DNA of 64,000 nt, taken from Leptolyngbya sp. SIO1E4 (GTDB lineage: Bacteria > Cyanobacteriota > Cyanobacteriia > Phormidesmidales > Phormidesmidaceae). This document shows positions 42,626-51,168 of the stretch, in pieces. A program made the position numbers and the translations under genes. Positions within the stretch are counted from its first letter, which is position 1. Each line of letters opens with the position of its first letter. The notes under the pieces are model-generated. The model was not told the DNA's origin, made no database searches, and saw only the letters and a program-made list of their open reading frames with translations. The DNA lies in the NCBI GenBank assembly GCA_010672825.2, contig JAAHFU020000004.1, forward strand, positions 682,001 to 746,000, written 5' to 3'.

Positions 42626-45379
42626 GTGACATGCGCTTTGAGTAAGTATTACTTCAGAATCATATTTTCTTTAGCTAAAGACTGTATTGCTATAGAACGA
42701 TTGCTTGGAAGAGCCTTGGAAAAAATATCTGGTGCCTTACATCAATATCTCCAATTGAGTAACTTGAATTTAGCAGGTCGCAACTTTTCCTATCAATCAC
42801 TTCCAGGAGCTTGTTTCAGGGATTCTCGAAGTGGTGTGCAGCCCATAGGGAAGATTTCTTCCTATCTGCTTGCTCACGTTATTGGTCATCTACTAGGCTT
42901 CATTGCGGCCTTAGTTGGCTCTTTCTTACTGACGCCTGGAATAGCGACTCGTTCAACTGGCGTTGGTTCGCTCATCATCTTGGTAACACTTTGGATGATG
43001 CTTTGGAAGCATGGGTTGGGTAGGGCTGTCGCGGTTGTGACTAGCATGGTCATCGTTTACGGAACAGTTGCCGGTATGGTGTCGATCGCCTTCAGACCAA
43101 TAGGTGTCAGTGAGAGCACGCTGCTATTGGCCTCTACTTTCACGCTTTTGGTTGGTGGCATGATTGGCGCGATCGCTTGCTACTCAGGAACTCAATTAGT
43201 GATCAGTCGGGACGCAACAATCTCAATGCTTCTCGGTTTAGTTGTCAACCTGCTCGTGGTACCGACAAGTAACCGCAGCGACATTGCGAGAACGATTGGT
43301 CAGGCAGGTGGGCTAGGCTTGCTGACCACCTCCGTCCTTGCCATAGGACTAACTGGGTTGTGCTGGCACATCAGCCAGCTAGTATTGGCAGATTCTGATC
43401 AGCATAGGCTGTTCAAAAGACTGGCGATCGCGTGGTCATCGCTCGGGAATATTTGCTTCTACAAAGCTGATCTCACGGGTGCTAATTTCGCTGGAGCAAG
43501 TCTTAAAGGGGCTGATTTCCGTGGGGCTAAGCTGGACTATGTGAACTGGCGAGGAGCTACCGGATTGAAATGGGCTCGTTGGGGAGAAGACCAATTATCG
43601 GACAAAAGAGTGGTTGAGCTCTTAACCCGAGATCCAAACGGAAAAGCGAATTACAGTGATGTCGATCTGAGTTTCACAGATTTAGAGGGCGTTGATTTAA
43701 GCTATTTGAATCTTTCAGGAGCCAATTTCATTGGGGCTGTTTTGCGAGGCACCAATTTGGAAGGTGCAATTCTTCGGGACGTTCGAGCAGTGGGGACTGA
43801 CTTCACGGGTGCTCGTTTCACCGGTGCCTGCATAGAAAATTGGAGCATCGATGCTTCTACAAAGCTGCAACAGGTGGATTGCCGGTTTGTGTTTTTGCAG
43901 GAATTTCCCAAGCCTGGGACGAATAGTCGCGATCGCCAACCGGCTAGCGGCGAATTTGAACCGGGTGATTTTGAACAGTTGTATCAAACCGTCATTGATA
44001 CCTTTGAGCTAATCTTCCGCAATGGCCTTGACTGGAAAACCTTTCAGGCCTCCTTGGATGAGGTCAGGCAGGCTAACCCCACAGCTCACCTGCGGATGCA
44101 GAGTGTCGAGACGAAGGGCGATGGGTATGTCGTGGTCAAACTTAGGGCAGAAGGCAGCGAGAGCAAAGCCCAACTGTACCAAGAGGTATGGCAAGCTTAT
44201 CTCGAACGCATCAGAGTCCTTGAGGGAACCTATCAGCAAGCGATCGCGGATAAGCAAAATCAGCTAGATGACTATAAGGCTCAAAACCAAACCTTATTGG
44301 AAATCACCCGTCAGCTAGCCCAGTCCTCAATCCAGCGACGTCCGGCGACGGGGGAAGCCGTTATCTTGTCGCTTCCCCAGGGCAGCTTAGCCACAGGATT
44401 CACTGTTTTGGCTCAGGTCTGGAATGCGGAACAGACTTTGATGCGGACTCAGATCGGGGCATTGCCGCCTAATCCAGAACTGGCCCAGTCTTATCAACGG
44501 TGGCGGCGGCTCTACCAGGCTCAGCAACCGCTCTTTGCCGATAGTTTTGCCTCTGACACGCCAACCAACTTCTCTCAAGTTGAATTTGAGCAGGCAGCCC
44601 GTCAAGTCTTGACACAAATGAATGCCTGGTTGCAATCTCCAATCTTTCTCCCCATCGATCAGTGTTTACGGGCAGTACTCGATCCCCATCAGCCTGCCAC
44701 CCTCACCTGGCAAGTCGATGATGTCGCGGTGCAGCAGCTCCCTCTACACTGCTGGCATTTTTTTGATGATTACCCCAACACCGCCATCACGTTCAGCTTT
44801 TTGAATACCCGTGCGGTTGCCGCTCACCCGCCACAACGTCAGCGACAACGGGTACTGTCAGTTTTGGGCATAGATAGTGGTTTGGATGTAGAGGCCGACA
44901 AAAAAATTCTAGAGTCCATGCCAGACGTAGATGCTTGCTGCCTGGTGCAACCGACTGTACAACAACTCACCGAAACGCTTTGGCAGGCTGATGGTTGGGA
45001 TATCTTTTGCTTTTCAGGACACAGTGCCTTTGAGGGCGATCGGCTCTGGCTTAACGAGCAAGAATTTCTCAGCTTAGATGACCTGAAATATGCCCTTCGA
45101 CAAGCCACCCAGCAGGGATTATCGCTCTCCATTTTTAACTGCTGCCAGGGGCTTCAACTGGCTCGACAGTTTGCCAACGTTGCCTCCACGGGTGTTATCG
45201 TCATGCGAGAGCCAGTGCCAGATAAAGTAGCACAGATATTTTTGCAGTATTTGTTAGCAGGTCTTCAAACTGAAATGACAACTGCCCACGCGCTAAAGAA
45301 AGCATGTGAGCAGTTGCAGGGGCTAGAAATGGATTTTCCTTATACGACTTGGTTACCGCTTTTCATAGCACACCTATAG
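42626..45379 (+). CDS. Membrane pentapeptide-repeat protein with C-terminal CHAT-like protease domain
   Basis: 917 residues from GTG 42626. Residues about 85-255 form several TM helices (LLAHVIGHLLGFIAALVGSF; LIILVTLWMMLWKHGLG; LLLASTFTLLVGGMIGAIAC; LGLLTTSVLAIGLTGLCWHI). Pentapeptide repeats lie before them (LSNLNLAGRNFSYQSLPGA) and after them (ADLTGANFAGASLKGADFRG). A helical region with a coiled-coil stretch follows at about 450-580. The C-terminal 290 residues are CHAT/caspase-like: His in IFCFSGHSAF (about 799) and Cys in LSIFNCCQGLQLA (about 840). TM placement should keep the protease in the cytosol, unlike the exported CHAT proteins here. Monocistronic. Confidence 0.83.
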   Translation: MTCALSKYYFRIIFSLAKDCIAIERLLGRALEKISGALHQYLQLSNLNLAGRNFSYQSLPGACFRDSRSGVQPIGKISSYLLAHVIGHLLGFIAALVGSFLLTPGIATRSTGVGSLIILVTLWMMLWKHGLGRAVAVVTSMVIVYGTVAGMVSIAFRPIGVSESTLLLASTFTLLVGGMIGAIACYSGTQLVISRDATISMLLGLVVNLLVVPTSNRSDIARTIGQAGGLGLLTTSVLAIGLTGLCWHISQLVLADSDQHRLFKRLAIAWSSLGNICFYKADLTGANFAGASLKGADFRGAKLDYVNWRGATGLKWARWGEDQLSDKRVVELLTRDPNGKANYSDVDLSFTDLEGVDLSYLNLSGANFIGAVLRGTNLEGAILRDVRAVGTDFTGARFTGACIENWSIDASTKLQQVDCRFVFLQEFPKPGTNSRDRQPASGEFEPGDFEQLYQTVIDTFELIFRNGLDWKTFQASLDEVRQANPTAHLRMQSVETKGDGYVVVKLRAEGSESKAQLYQEVWQAYLERIRVLEGTYQQAIADKQNQLDDYKAQNQTLLEITRQLAQSSIQRRPATGEAVILSLPQGSLATGFTVLAQVWNAEQTLMRTQIGALPPNPELAQSYQRWRRLYQAQQPLFADSFASDTPTNFSQVEFEQAARQVLTQMNAWLQSPIFLPIDQCLRAVLDPHQPATLTWQVDDVAVQQLPLHCWHFFDDYPNTAITFSFLNTRAVAAHPPQRQRQRVLSVLGIDSGLDVEADKKILESMPDVDACCLVQPTVQQLTETLWQADGWDIFCFSGHSAFEGDRLWLNEQEFLSLDDLKYALRQATQQGLSLSIFNCCQGLQLARQFANVASTGVIVMREPVPDKVAQIFLQYLLAGLQTEMTTAHALKKACEQLQGLEMDFPYTTWLPLFIAHL

Positions 45380-45461
45380 AAGCAATAGAACATGCACATC
45401 AAGGAGAGTATTGAGGTGAACGCTGTAGGAATTGAGCATCTTGGCGAAACAAATCACTGGC

Positions 45462-46061
45462 TCAAAAAGGAAGTACATTATTTGGATTTGGCACGAGTGT
45501 CCCTCTCCTGGCTGAACCTTCCTCTTTACATAGAAGAGCAATATCCACAATCCCGTAGCTGCTCTGCTCGTAAACTTCAGCACCGTAGGCTTTGTATGGA
45601 CACTCAATGTAAGCGGTTCGATTCTCTCTAGGGTTGTTAGTAAATCTGCCCACCTCACTTAAACCTACTCTGCCGGAGCGTCTGAAGTAACGAAAGTCAA
45701 TAACTCCGTAACCGTACTGCTCAAAGACTTCCAAGCCTGCTAGATCACCTCGTAAATGGTGTCTCAAATTCCAGTTTGTGTTGCCAGTAGCCCATTCGGT
45801 AGTAGTACCGTCCGAACATTGAAATTGGATATCAATGACGCCGTAGTTATACTGCTCATCGACATACATTCCTGTTATGTGAGTTCCATTGTTACATTCG
45901 ACTCTGTGTAGTTGTTCCGCATCAGTGTTATTAGTTGCACGAGATGTAACTGGTGAGGCTTCTACTGAAGTAGCCAATAGAAATGTTGACATAGAAGCTA
46001 GAAATGCTGACATAGAAGCTCCCAGATATGCAAGTCTGAAAGAAGAATTGCTAAACTTCAT
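45462..46061 (-). CDS. Exported protein with three GxxVxEQxxYGxxDI repeats
   Basis: 199 residues from ATG 46061, chosen because it gives the signal peptide MKFSNSSFRLAYLGASMSAF ... SVEA. The mature protein has three related blocks: GMYVDEQYNYGVIDIQFQC, GLEVFEQYGYGVIDFRYF and GAEVYEQSSYGIVDIALLC. Four cysteines flank blocks 1 and 3 and may form disulfides. The three-fold repeat suggests a beta-prism or similar binding fold; no family is recognised with certainty. Followed downstream on the same strand by nothing; upstream lies a DUF1036 gene. Confidence 0.75.
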   Translation of the reverse strand: MKFSNSSFRLAYLGASMSAFLASMSTFLLATSVEASPVTSRATNNTDAEQLHRVECNNGTHITGMYVDEQYNYGVIDIQFQCSDGTTTEWATGNTNWNLRHHLRGDLAGLEVFEQYGYGVIDFRYFRRSGRVGLSEVGRFTNNPRENRTAYIECPYKAYGAEVYEQSSYGIVDIALLCKEEGSARRGTLVPNPNNVLPF

Positions 46062-46219
46062 TTTAAATACTCTCATGATGATGAAAGATGAAAACTCGAT
46101 TAACACGCACGTTGCAGCTCACTCCTATTTCACGTCGCTCGAGAGAGTTTTTCACATATTGTTTAGGCGCATAGGAGACCACATCTAAACAAGCGCAAGA
46201 GCCCTCTTCGAAGGCCTTC

Positions 46220-46702
46220 TTACCAAGTTCGCCAGCTAATCCAGCCTCCAATCTCTAAATTGAACGCAAATCTATCATCTGGCCGCGTATCGATTTGAAT
46301 GAAAGAGTTAACAGGATAATCACGCGAACAGCTTTGAGAACTCCCATCTTGATAGATGGTGAAGGGACTGCTACCAGTGCAAAATGAGGCACCCGGATCG
46401 CTCCAGGTATACCTTGAGGAGTAGGCATGCACATATCCTCTATTGTTGTTTGCAATATCTGCATCAGTGCGGATGACAGAGCAGCTTCCTGGTTCTAAAA
46501 CCCACCAACCTTCTGACACCCAATCGTGACAGTACACTTTGCCGGGACAATCACGATCTGCAAGAAATCCGACAGCAACATATACAGTCTCCTCAGTCTC
46601 ATTGCACGCACGACCAAAAATATCTGCACGTGCTGGAACTTGACCCACAGCTGTAAAGCCACCAACCGCCAATAAAGCATAGAGCCAGTTCCTTACTTTC
46701 AT
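46220..46702 (-). CDS. Exported DUF1036 protein
   Basis: 160 residues from ATG 46702. Signal peptide MKVRNWLYALLAVGGFTAVG ending PARA. The mature part fits DUF1036: ACNETEETVYVAVGF, then the hallmark WVSEGWWVLEPGSCSVI, YVHAYSSRYTWS and FCTGSSPFTIYQ. Eight cysteines suggest several disulfides. DUF1036 proteins are small extracytoplasmic proteins of unknown role. Same strand as the previous gene, 158 bp apart. Confidence 0.85.
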   Translation of the reverse strand: MKVRNWLYALLAVGGFTAVGQVPARADIFGRACNETEETVYVAVGFLADRDCPGKVYCHDWVSEGWWVLEPGSCSVIRTDADIANNNRGYVHAYSSRYTWSDPGASFCTGSSPFTIYQDGSSQSCSRDYPVNSFIQIDTRPDDRFAFNLEIGGWISWRTW

Positions 46703-46739
46703 TCTCAACAGGTCTCCAGATCAGGCAATTATTTCGGCT

Positions 46740-47006
46740 ATCTATTACTCAGAGCTCAGGAGGGTTTTTCACAAAGTGGCAAATAAATTTGGCATCCCTT
46801 TTCTGTATCAAGCACCCTTATGTTCCACGGCAAAGTCCAACAAAACTAGAGAGAGCGAAAAGCGATTCCCTGAATCCCTGATACATCAAGGCTTATATCT
46901 GGAAAGTAATTATCTTCTATGACTGCTTAGCTCTAGTAGGACTAGCGCCAAAGCTTCTTTAAGAAATATTTCAAAAAGTGTAATTTATCAATTGGTGCTT
47001 CGTGAA
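46740..47006. other. AT-rich divergent intergenic region
   Basis: Between two divergent exported-protein genes. No ORF or repeat seen; presumably contains both promoters. Confidence 0.35.
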
Positions 47007-47037
47007 ATAAGCATCGCGTTGGCCACGCGATGCTTAT
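47007..47037 (+). promoter_or_regulatory. 13-bp hairpin in the leader of the small exported protein
   Basis: ATAAGCATCGCGT (47007-47019) and ACGCGATGCTTAT (47025-47037) pair perfectly around TGGCC. The ribosome site (ACGAGGT, about 47043-47049) and ATG 47056 follow at once. It could be a translational control hairpin or a REP-like insertion. Confidence 0.6.
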
Positions 47038-47055
47038 AAACTTACGAGGTTAATT

Positions 47056-47448
47056 ATGAAGTTGACTCAACGAAAGAAGCTTTTGAGCTTGGTCGGTTGC
47101 TTTGCACTAACTGTAGTTCTTGCAACAGTAGCCATCCATCCAGCACATGCTGGTACACGATTCAGTGAAGAGAGTGGTGGGAACTTACCTGGTGTCCGTA
47201 TCCGTGGATTTCGAGTGAGCTACTGCACAGAAGAAAGAGGATGTAGTGATGCCAGTGTTCGACAAGCAGCCTCCGCTTTTTGTCGATATCAGGGTTATAG
47301 TCAAGCTATTGACTACAGATATTACAGAGCATCAAATCGTCGGAGACGAGACACTATCTACTATTTAGGAGGCAATCCTCAAAATATCGTAAATTGGCGT
47401 CCGCAAAACAACAAGAGACGCTGGTTTACTGATATTGCATGTGTCTAA
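47056..47448 (+). CDS. Small exported basic protein, unknown family
   Basis: 130 residues. Signal peptide from MKLTQRKKLLSLVGCFALTV to HPAHA. The mature chain (106 residues) is basic, Arg/Tyr-rich (YRYYRASNRRRRDTIYYLGG) and has four Cys (YCTEERGC, FCRYQGY, IACV), which could form two disulfides. No family is recognised. The end (WFTDIACV) recalls lectin- or inhibitor-like folds in which the last Cys closes the domain, but that is speculation. Confidence 0.72.
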   Translation: MKLTQRKKLLSLVGCFALTVVLATVAIHPAHAGTRFSEESGGNLPGVRIRGFRVSYCTEERGCSDASVRQAASAFCRYQGYSQAIDYRYYRASNRRRRDTIYYLGGNPQNIVNWRPQNNKRRWFTDIACV

Positions 47449-47922
47449 TAAACTTCTATCGGTTGTTGATTTGTTGTTTTCAGTAGACAACAAAAGGTCA
47501 ATGGAGAGGGGGGTGGCAGGAGTAGAATAACTACTGTCTTCTTCCCCCCTTAAATCCACATTCACTATTGTTGTTAGCTGCCTGAGTGACTACCCTAACT
47601 TGTAGAGAGAATAATCAAGCAAACTTCTCTAACTCTTGAGAGTATTACGAAATTAGCCAGTTGCAGTCACAGCATTGAATAGACCACTGAGATAACCAGT
47701 GCAGCAGCGTGCATATTCTCCAGGTTAAGTAATAGCAGATACTAAATTCGCTATTACTTAAATGCTTTGAGCAGTTTATGCTTCCCAATCATTGGCTCTC
47801 CTTGACTTGGTGTGGAAAAAGGCTAGACAAAAGTCCGAGACTTCTGATCCTGCTTTCCGGCAAGGCTCAGTCTCACACGAACTCAGGGAGGGCCCAATCA
47901 TTGAGGTTACACACTTATAAAG

Positions 47923-48015
47923 GGGCGTTGCTGATTCCGGGTATGAACCGATGGCTGTAGGTACTGGAAATTCGCTCGAATTTTCACAAAACTATACCGC
48001 TGTTCAGCAACGCCC
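47923..48015. repeat. 93-bp miniature inverted-repeat element (GGGCGTTGCTGA ends)
   Basis: GGGCGTTGCTGA at 47923 and TCAGCAACGCCC at 48004-48015 are perfect inverted ends, with weaker pairing continuing inward (CGGGTAT / ATACCGC). Such ends are typical of miniature derivatives of an insertion sequence. It occupies the 837-bp gap between two genes; the rest of that gap shows no gene. Confidence 0.75.
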
Positions 48016-48196
48016 ATAAAGGTGCAACGCCGGCTGTGCCCGAAGCAGTATTCTCGGATTGCTTGAAAGCCTGGAAAGAGTCTGCTCCTCAGAGTAGATT
48101 CAGTGTCCATAAGATGAACAAATCGTGTGCCGGATGAATATGCCGATCGCACTAGTGTCCTCAAAAATCAGGGGTTTCCCGTAACCCTAGATAGGC

Positions 48197-48282
48197 CTCT
48201 GTTGTATTCCGTAAGTTCCTAAACTGGGGTTGTTTCTTTAACCCAGGGGAATCTGCCAAATTGCAGCTCATCTACAACAGAG
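48197..48282 (+). promoter_or_regulatory. Nested inverted repeats directly before the sigma-like gene
   Basis: CTCTGTTGTA (48197-48206) pairs with TACAACAGAG (48273-48282), 3 bases before the ATG at 48286. Inside it CTGGGGTT and AACCCAG form a second stem. The structure would bury the start site in the transcript, or the arms may be a protein-binding operator. Confidence 0.5.
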
Positions 48283-48285
48283 TCT

Positions 48286-48963
48286 ATGGAAGCCTTCAAT
48301 CAGCCCCCGAATGACCGCGACCAGATTCAGCAAGCCCTCAAAGACCAGATTCAGCAAGCCCTGCTCTTTTCACCTGACAGCCCCGATCGCCAAAGATGCC
48401 TTATTCGTATCCATGCTTTAGTAATGCAATCGGGCAAGCTATGGCGAGATTCCAGACCTTATTACAACGATGCCGTTCAAGATATGTGGCAGGAGTGTTT
48501 CAGCAACCTAGAAGAGTATGATCCAGCTGTTCAGCTCGTCACCACCTGGCTAAACGATCATTTGAGGCGGGCTCTACGTCGGTATAAAGATCGCCAACAG
48601 CGAGACCTGAATCGACACCGTACAAGAGTCAAAGGTGACGATGGTCAAGAAGCCCCAATCGTTAACTTTTTGACAAGCCGCCCCGACGCTGCCGAAGCAC
48701 AGGAAAAGATCTTGAATCCTGTGCTTAAGTGGGTCGAAGCTGATGCTGATGGTAAGCTGCAAAAGCGCATTTTTGGGAAACGCCCAGACATCAACGTTCA
48801 GTCAGTAATCCTCAAGCGGATTCCGCCGCAATCCAAAGGTTGGAACACGATCTGCACTGAATTTGGTCTATCTGAAGAGGAATCCACTGCTTTACCAAAG
48901 TGGTATCACCGTTACTGCAAACCTGTGCTAAGGGAGTTTGGCACTCAAGCGGGTCTTTTATAA
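48286..48963 (+). CDS. Sigma-70-like regulatory protein
   Basis: 225 residues. Residues about 55-110 resemble sigma region 2 (YYNDAVQDMWQECFSNLEEY, then WLNDHLRRALRRYKDRQQRD), and residues about 175-215 a helix-turn-helix like region 4 (WNTICTEFGLSEEESTALPK). Both are weak matches, so it is a divergent sigma-like factor rather than a standard ECF. In cyanobacteria such genes commonly precede a DUF1822 gene near TPR-CHAT or caspase genes, as here (recalled from family knowledge). The protein has no membrane segment. Likely transcriptional regulator of the locus, inferred. Confidence 0.65.
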   Translation: MEAFNQPPNDRDQIQQALKDQIQQALLFSPDSPDRQRCLIRIHALVMQSGKLWRDSRPYYNDAVQDMWQECFSNLEEYDPAVQLVTTWLNDHLRRALRRYKDRQQRDLNRHRTRVKGDDGQEAPIVNFLTSRPDAAEAQEKILNPVLKWVEADADGKLQKRIFGKRPDINVQSVILKRIPPQSKGWNTICTEFGLSEEESTALPKWYHRYCKPVLREFGTQAGLL

Positions 48964-48991
48964 GGAATCTGTTTTCTATCCTGTCCTTACT

Positions 48992-49942
48992 ATGTCTTCT
49001 CACCCTGATCGACAAAACAATAGTGATATCCTCGTCCTCATTAGGCAAAGCTCGCTAGAGACCGCAAGAGCCTTTGCCTCAGAAGCCTCCGACCCGGCTA
49101 AAGGCGAGCAAATCTTCCTGAACACCTTGTCGGTGCTATCGGTTCATGAATACTTGAGCATCCTGGGTATTGCGACAGATGTCACTCAAGGAGATAGCTG
49201 GCAAACTCACCTGCGACTCATCGACAATCCCGCCGACCTCTATTTGATTGAGCGGGGCTTGATCGAATGTATCCCAGTTTCACCTAATACGTCAGAAGTC
49301 CCCGTTTCACCAGACATTCAACTCAGGCGCGTAGCCTATCTCATTGTCGAACTCCAAGAACCTTTCCAAGAAGCCCAACTAAAAGGGTTTGGAACAGCTT
49401 GTGAAATTACCCGCGACAAGCTATTGATTAACCAACTCCATCCAACATCTGATCTGCCGCAACACCTAGCGAAATTCCACTCTAGTCAATTATGTCAATG
49501 GTTCCAAGGACGTATTGAAGCCATCTGGCAACCCCCAGAGCAAATTATTGCTACTCGTTATCCAGCTTTCCGCTTTAGAGCTCAATCTGGCCCCATTCTC
49601 AGAAAGGCACGATCCACTATCTTGAAAAGTGAGGTCGGTCTTCCGCTTCAACTCGGCCTGGTCATTGCAGCAAAATCAAATGATGAGGCTATTTGTGTGA
49701 GTGTTCAACTTCATCCAGGCATCCAAAAGGATCCTGAGGCGAATGTAGGCTGTACCTTGCCAGCAGGCGTTTCACTGGAATTGCGCTCAGACGAAGAAGA
49801 AACGATACAAAGTGTGTCAGCACGCTCTACTCCATCAGATACCTTTATTCAACTCAACCCTTTTGAAGGCTTACCAAACGAGCAATATCAAATTCGCGTC
49901 AGTTTAGGCAATCAAGAAGAAATTGAAATTTTATCTTTTTAA
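48992..49942 (+). CDS. DUF1822 family protein
   Basis: 316 residues from ATG 48992; a TTG-initiated extension to 48938 would overlap the sigma-like gene and is less likely. Residues about 15-130 carry the DUF1822 signature: ARAFASEASDPAKGEQIFLN, TLSVLSVHEYLSILGIATDV, GDSWQTHLRLIDNPADLYL and RRVAYLIVELQ. The C-terminal part (LGLVIAAKSNDEAICVSVQL, HPG, CTLPAGVSLELRSDEEETIQ) is beta-rich. No signal or TM. DUF1822 has no known activity; the link with the sigma-like gene (28 bp apart) suggests a functional pair, perhaps regulator and partner. Confidence 0.85.
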   Translation: MSSHPDRQNNSDILVLIRQSSLETARAFASEASDPAKGEQIFLNTLSVLSVHEYLSILGIATDVTQGDSWQTHLRLIDNPADLYLIERGLIECIPVSPNTSEVPVSPDIQLRRVAYLIVELQEPFQEAQLKGFGTACEITRDKLLINQLHPTSDLPQHLAKFHSSQLCQWFQGRIEAIWQPPEQIIATRYPAFRFRAQSGPILRKARSTILKSEVGLPLQLGLVIAAKSNDEAICVSVQLHPGIQKDPEANVGCTLPAGVSLELRSDEEETIQSVSARSTPSDTFIQLNPFEGLPNEQYQIRVSLGNQEEIEILSF

Positions 49943-50075
49943 TAGAGCGCTTGATCTGGTTCTGTCGCAACAATTAAGAGGTTAAACTGGGAGCGTCCTG
50001 TTTTTTGTGTAAGTGTCTGTAAACTGACCCATGATGTCTCTAAACATACAAGGGAAAAGGCGTTCACGTTGGCGA

Positions 50076-50300
50076 AGTTGCTCTTTCAGAGCTGGTGTTT
50101 CCGAAGGGCAATCGCATCCCCTTCCTGATTGTTGAGAGAATAATTGTCAATTCTGGCAACTTTCCATGACCGTCTAACATAGTGGCGAGTGTCGCCAATC
50201 TCCATAGACGTGCCGAGAATTTCGAGCGAGTAATCCTCAATGGAACACCCATCGTAGTCGGAGGGGGCTACAGAGTACTGAGCCTTTCGGGGCCAAGCTA
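50076..50300 (-). pseudogene. Unidentified protein fragment without start codon
   Basis: The minus frame from about 50300 reads WPRKAQYSVAPSDYDGCSIE, then DTRHYVRRSWKVARIDNYSL and a stop, with protein-like composition but no start codon after the upstream stop. I cannot name it. A second fragment in another frame (QRERLFPCMFRDIMGQF) runs to about 49990. The 49943-50540 region otherwise shows only a short + strand tail (LTALTLLKQGSVNALANLET, to 50513). Confidence 0.35.
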
Positions 50301-50539
50301 AAGACTAGGTGTAAAACAATCATCGCTTAACTTCTGAATCTAAATACACATCAAGAATTCAGGATTCACCTTAGCCTGATTTCCACCTCCATCTGATTCT
50401 GTACCGCGCTCGGCTACAGCCCGACCTCGACCCAGGAAACCTGACAGCATTGACGCTTTTAAAACAGGGAAGTGTCAATGCATTAGCCAATCTTGAAACG
50501 GCTTTAGGTTGATCTCTATCTGGGGGAGTCGTAACAGGC

Positions 50540-50992
50540 TGATTCATTCATCCTGCCAAACTTGCTGAAAGGTGTAATCGCGACCTGCTGGGTGGCGACA
50601 TACTAATAGTTCACGACGCTCAATGCCGATAGCCGAACGCTTGAAAGTAGCGCTTGGCCACCCAGGTTTTGGGCTTGTTGGGGTGTCGCCTCAGGCACCA
50701 CCGCCAAATCGCTCGCCAGAGTTGGTCATCCATGGCGTTGAAGACGTGCTTACTCACGACATGGCGATATTGCACCTGAAGTGCTGGTTAGGACAGTCAA
50801 ATCTCCTGAAATCCTTATGCAGCAAGGTTTTGATTTCTGCCTTCTGCCTTCTGGTTTCTGCCTTTCGCTATAGTAGCGTCCCCAGCTCTGCAAAATCGGG
50901 TTGAAGAAGCGGATGACCAGAGTCGGTGAGGTATGCAGGTGAGCCTTGAGCCAGGCTCGTAGCGCCTGCAGTTTGGCCTGAGCACCTGAGCC
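50540..50992 (-). pseudogene. Group II intron reverse transcriptase/maturase remnant
   Basis: On the minus strand, LQALRAWLKAHLHTSPTLVI then RFFNPILQSWGRYYS (about 50985-50870), and, after a ~100-bp insertion rich in TTCTGCC repeats, YRHVVSKHVFNAMDDQLWRA then WRWCLRRHPNKPKTWVAKRY (50769-50620). These are the maturase X-domain blocks of group II intron proteins. A frameshift precedes a last piece ERRELLVCRHPAGRDYTFQQ. The polymerase domain and intron RNA are missing. Confidence 0.75.
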
Positions 50993-51125
50993 AGAATTAG
51001 CGCCCTCGGCTTCGGCTTCCCCTATCCAGAGCCCCAGCAGCTCTTTGTTGCCCTCACCGTTGTGCCCGATACGACTAGACTGCTCGTTTGCTGACCTGCC
51101 CAGCGACTTTGACGTTCACGTAGAG
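50993..51125 (-). pseudogene. IS256 (mutator)-family transposase fragment
   Basis: LYVNVKVAGQVSKRAV, a stop/frameshift, then VIGHNGEGNKELLGLWIGEA then EGA. The GxKELLGLWIGExEGA block is characteristic of IS256-type transposases. It is fused directly to the group II intron remnant, so at least one deletion joined the two. Confidence 0.7.
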
Positions 51126-51168
51126 AGGGTGAGATAGACGATGGGAAACTTATTCAAAAATGGGTGGC

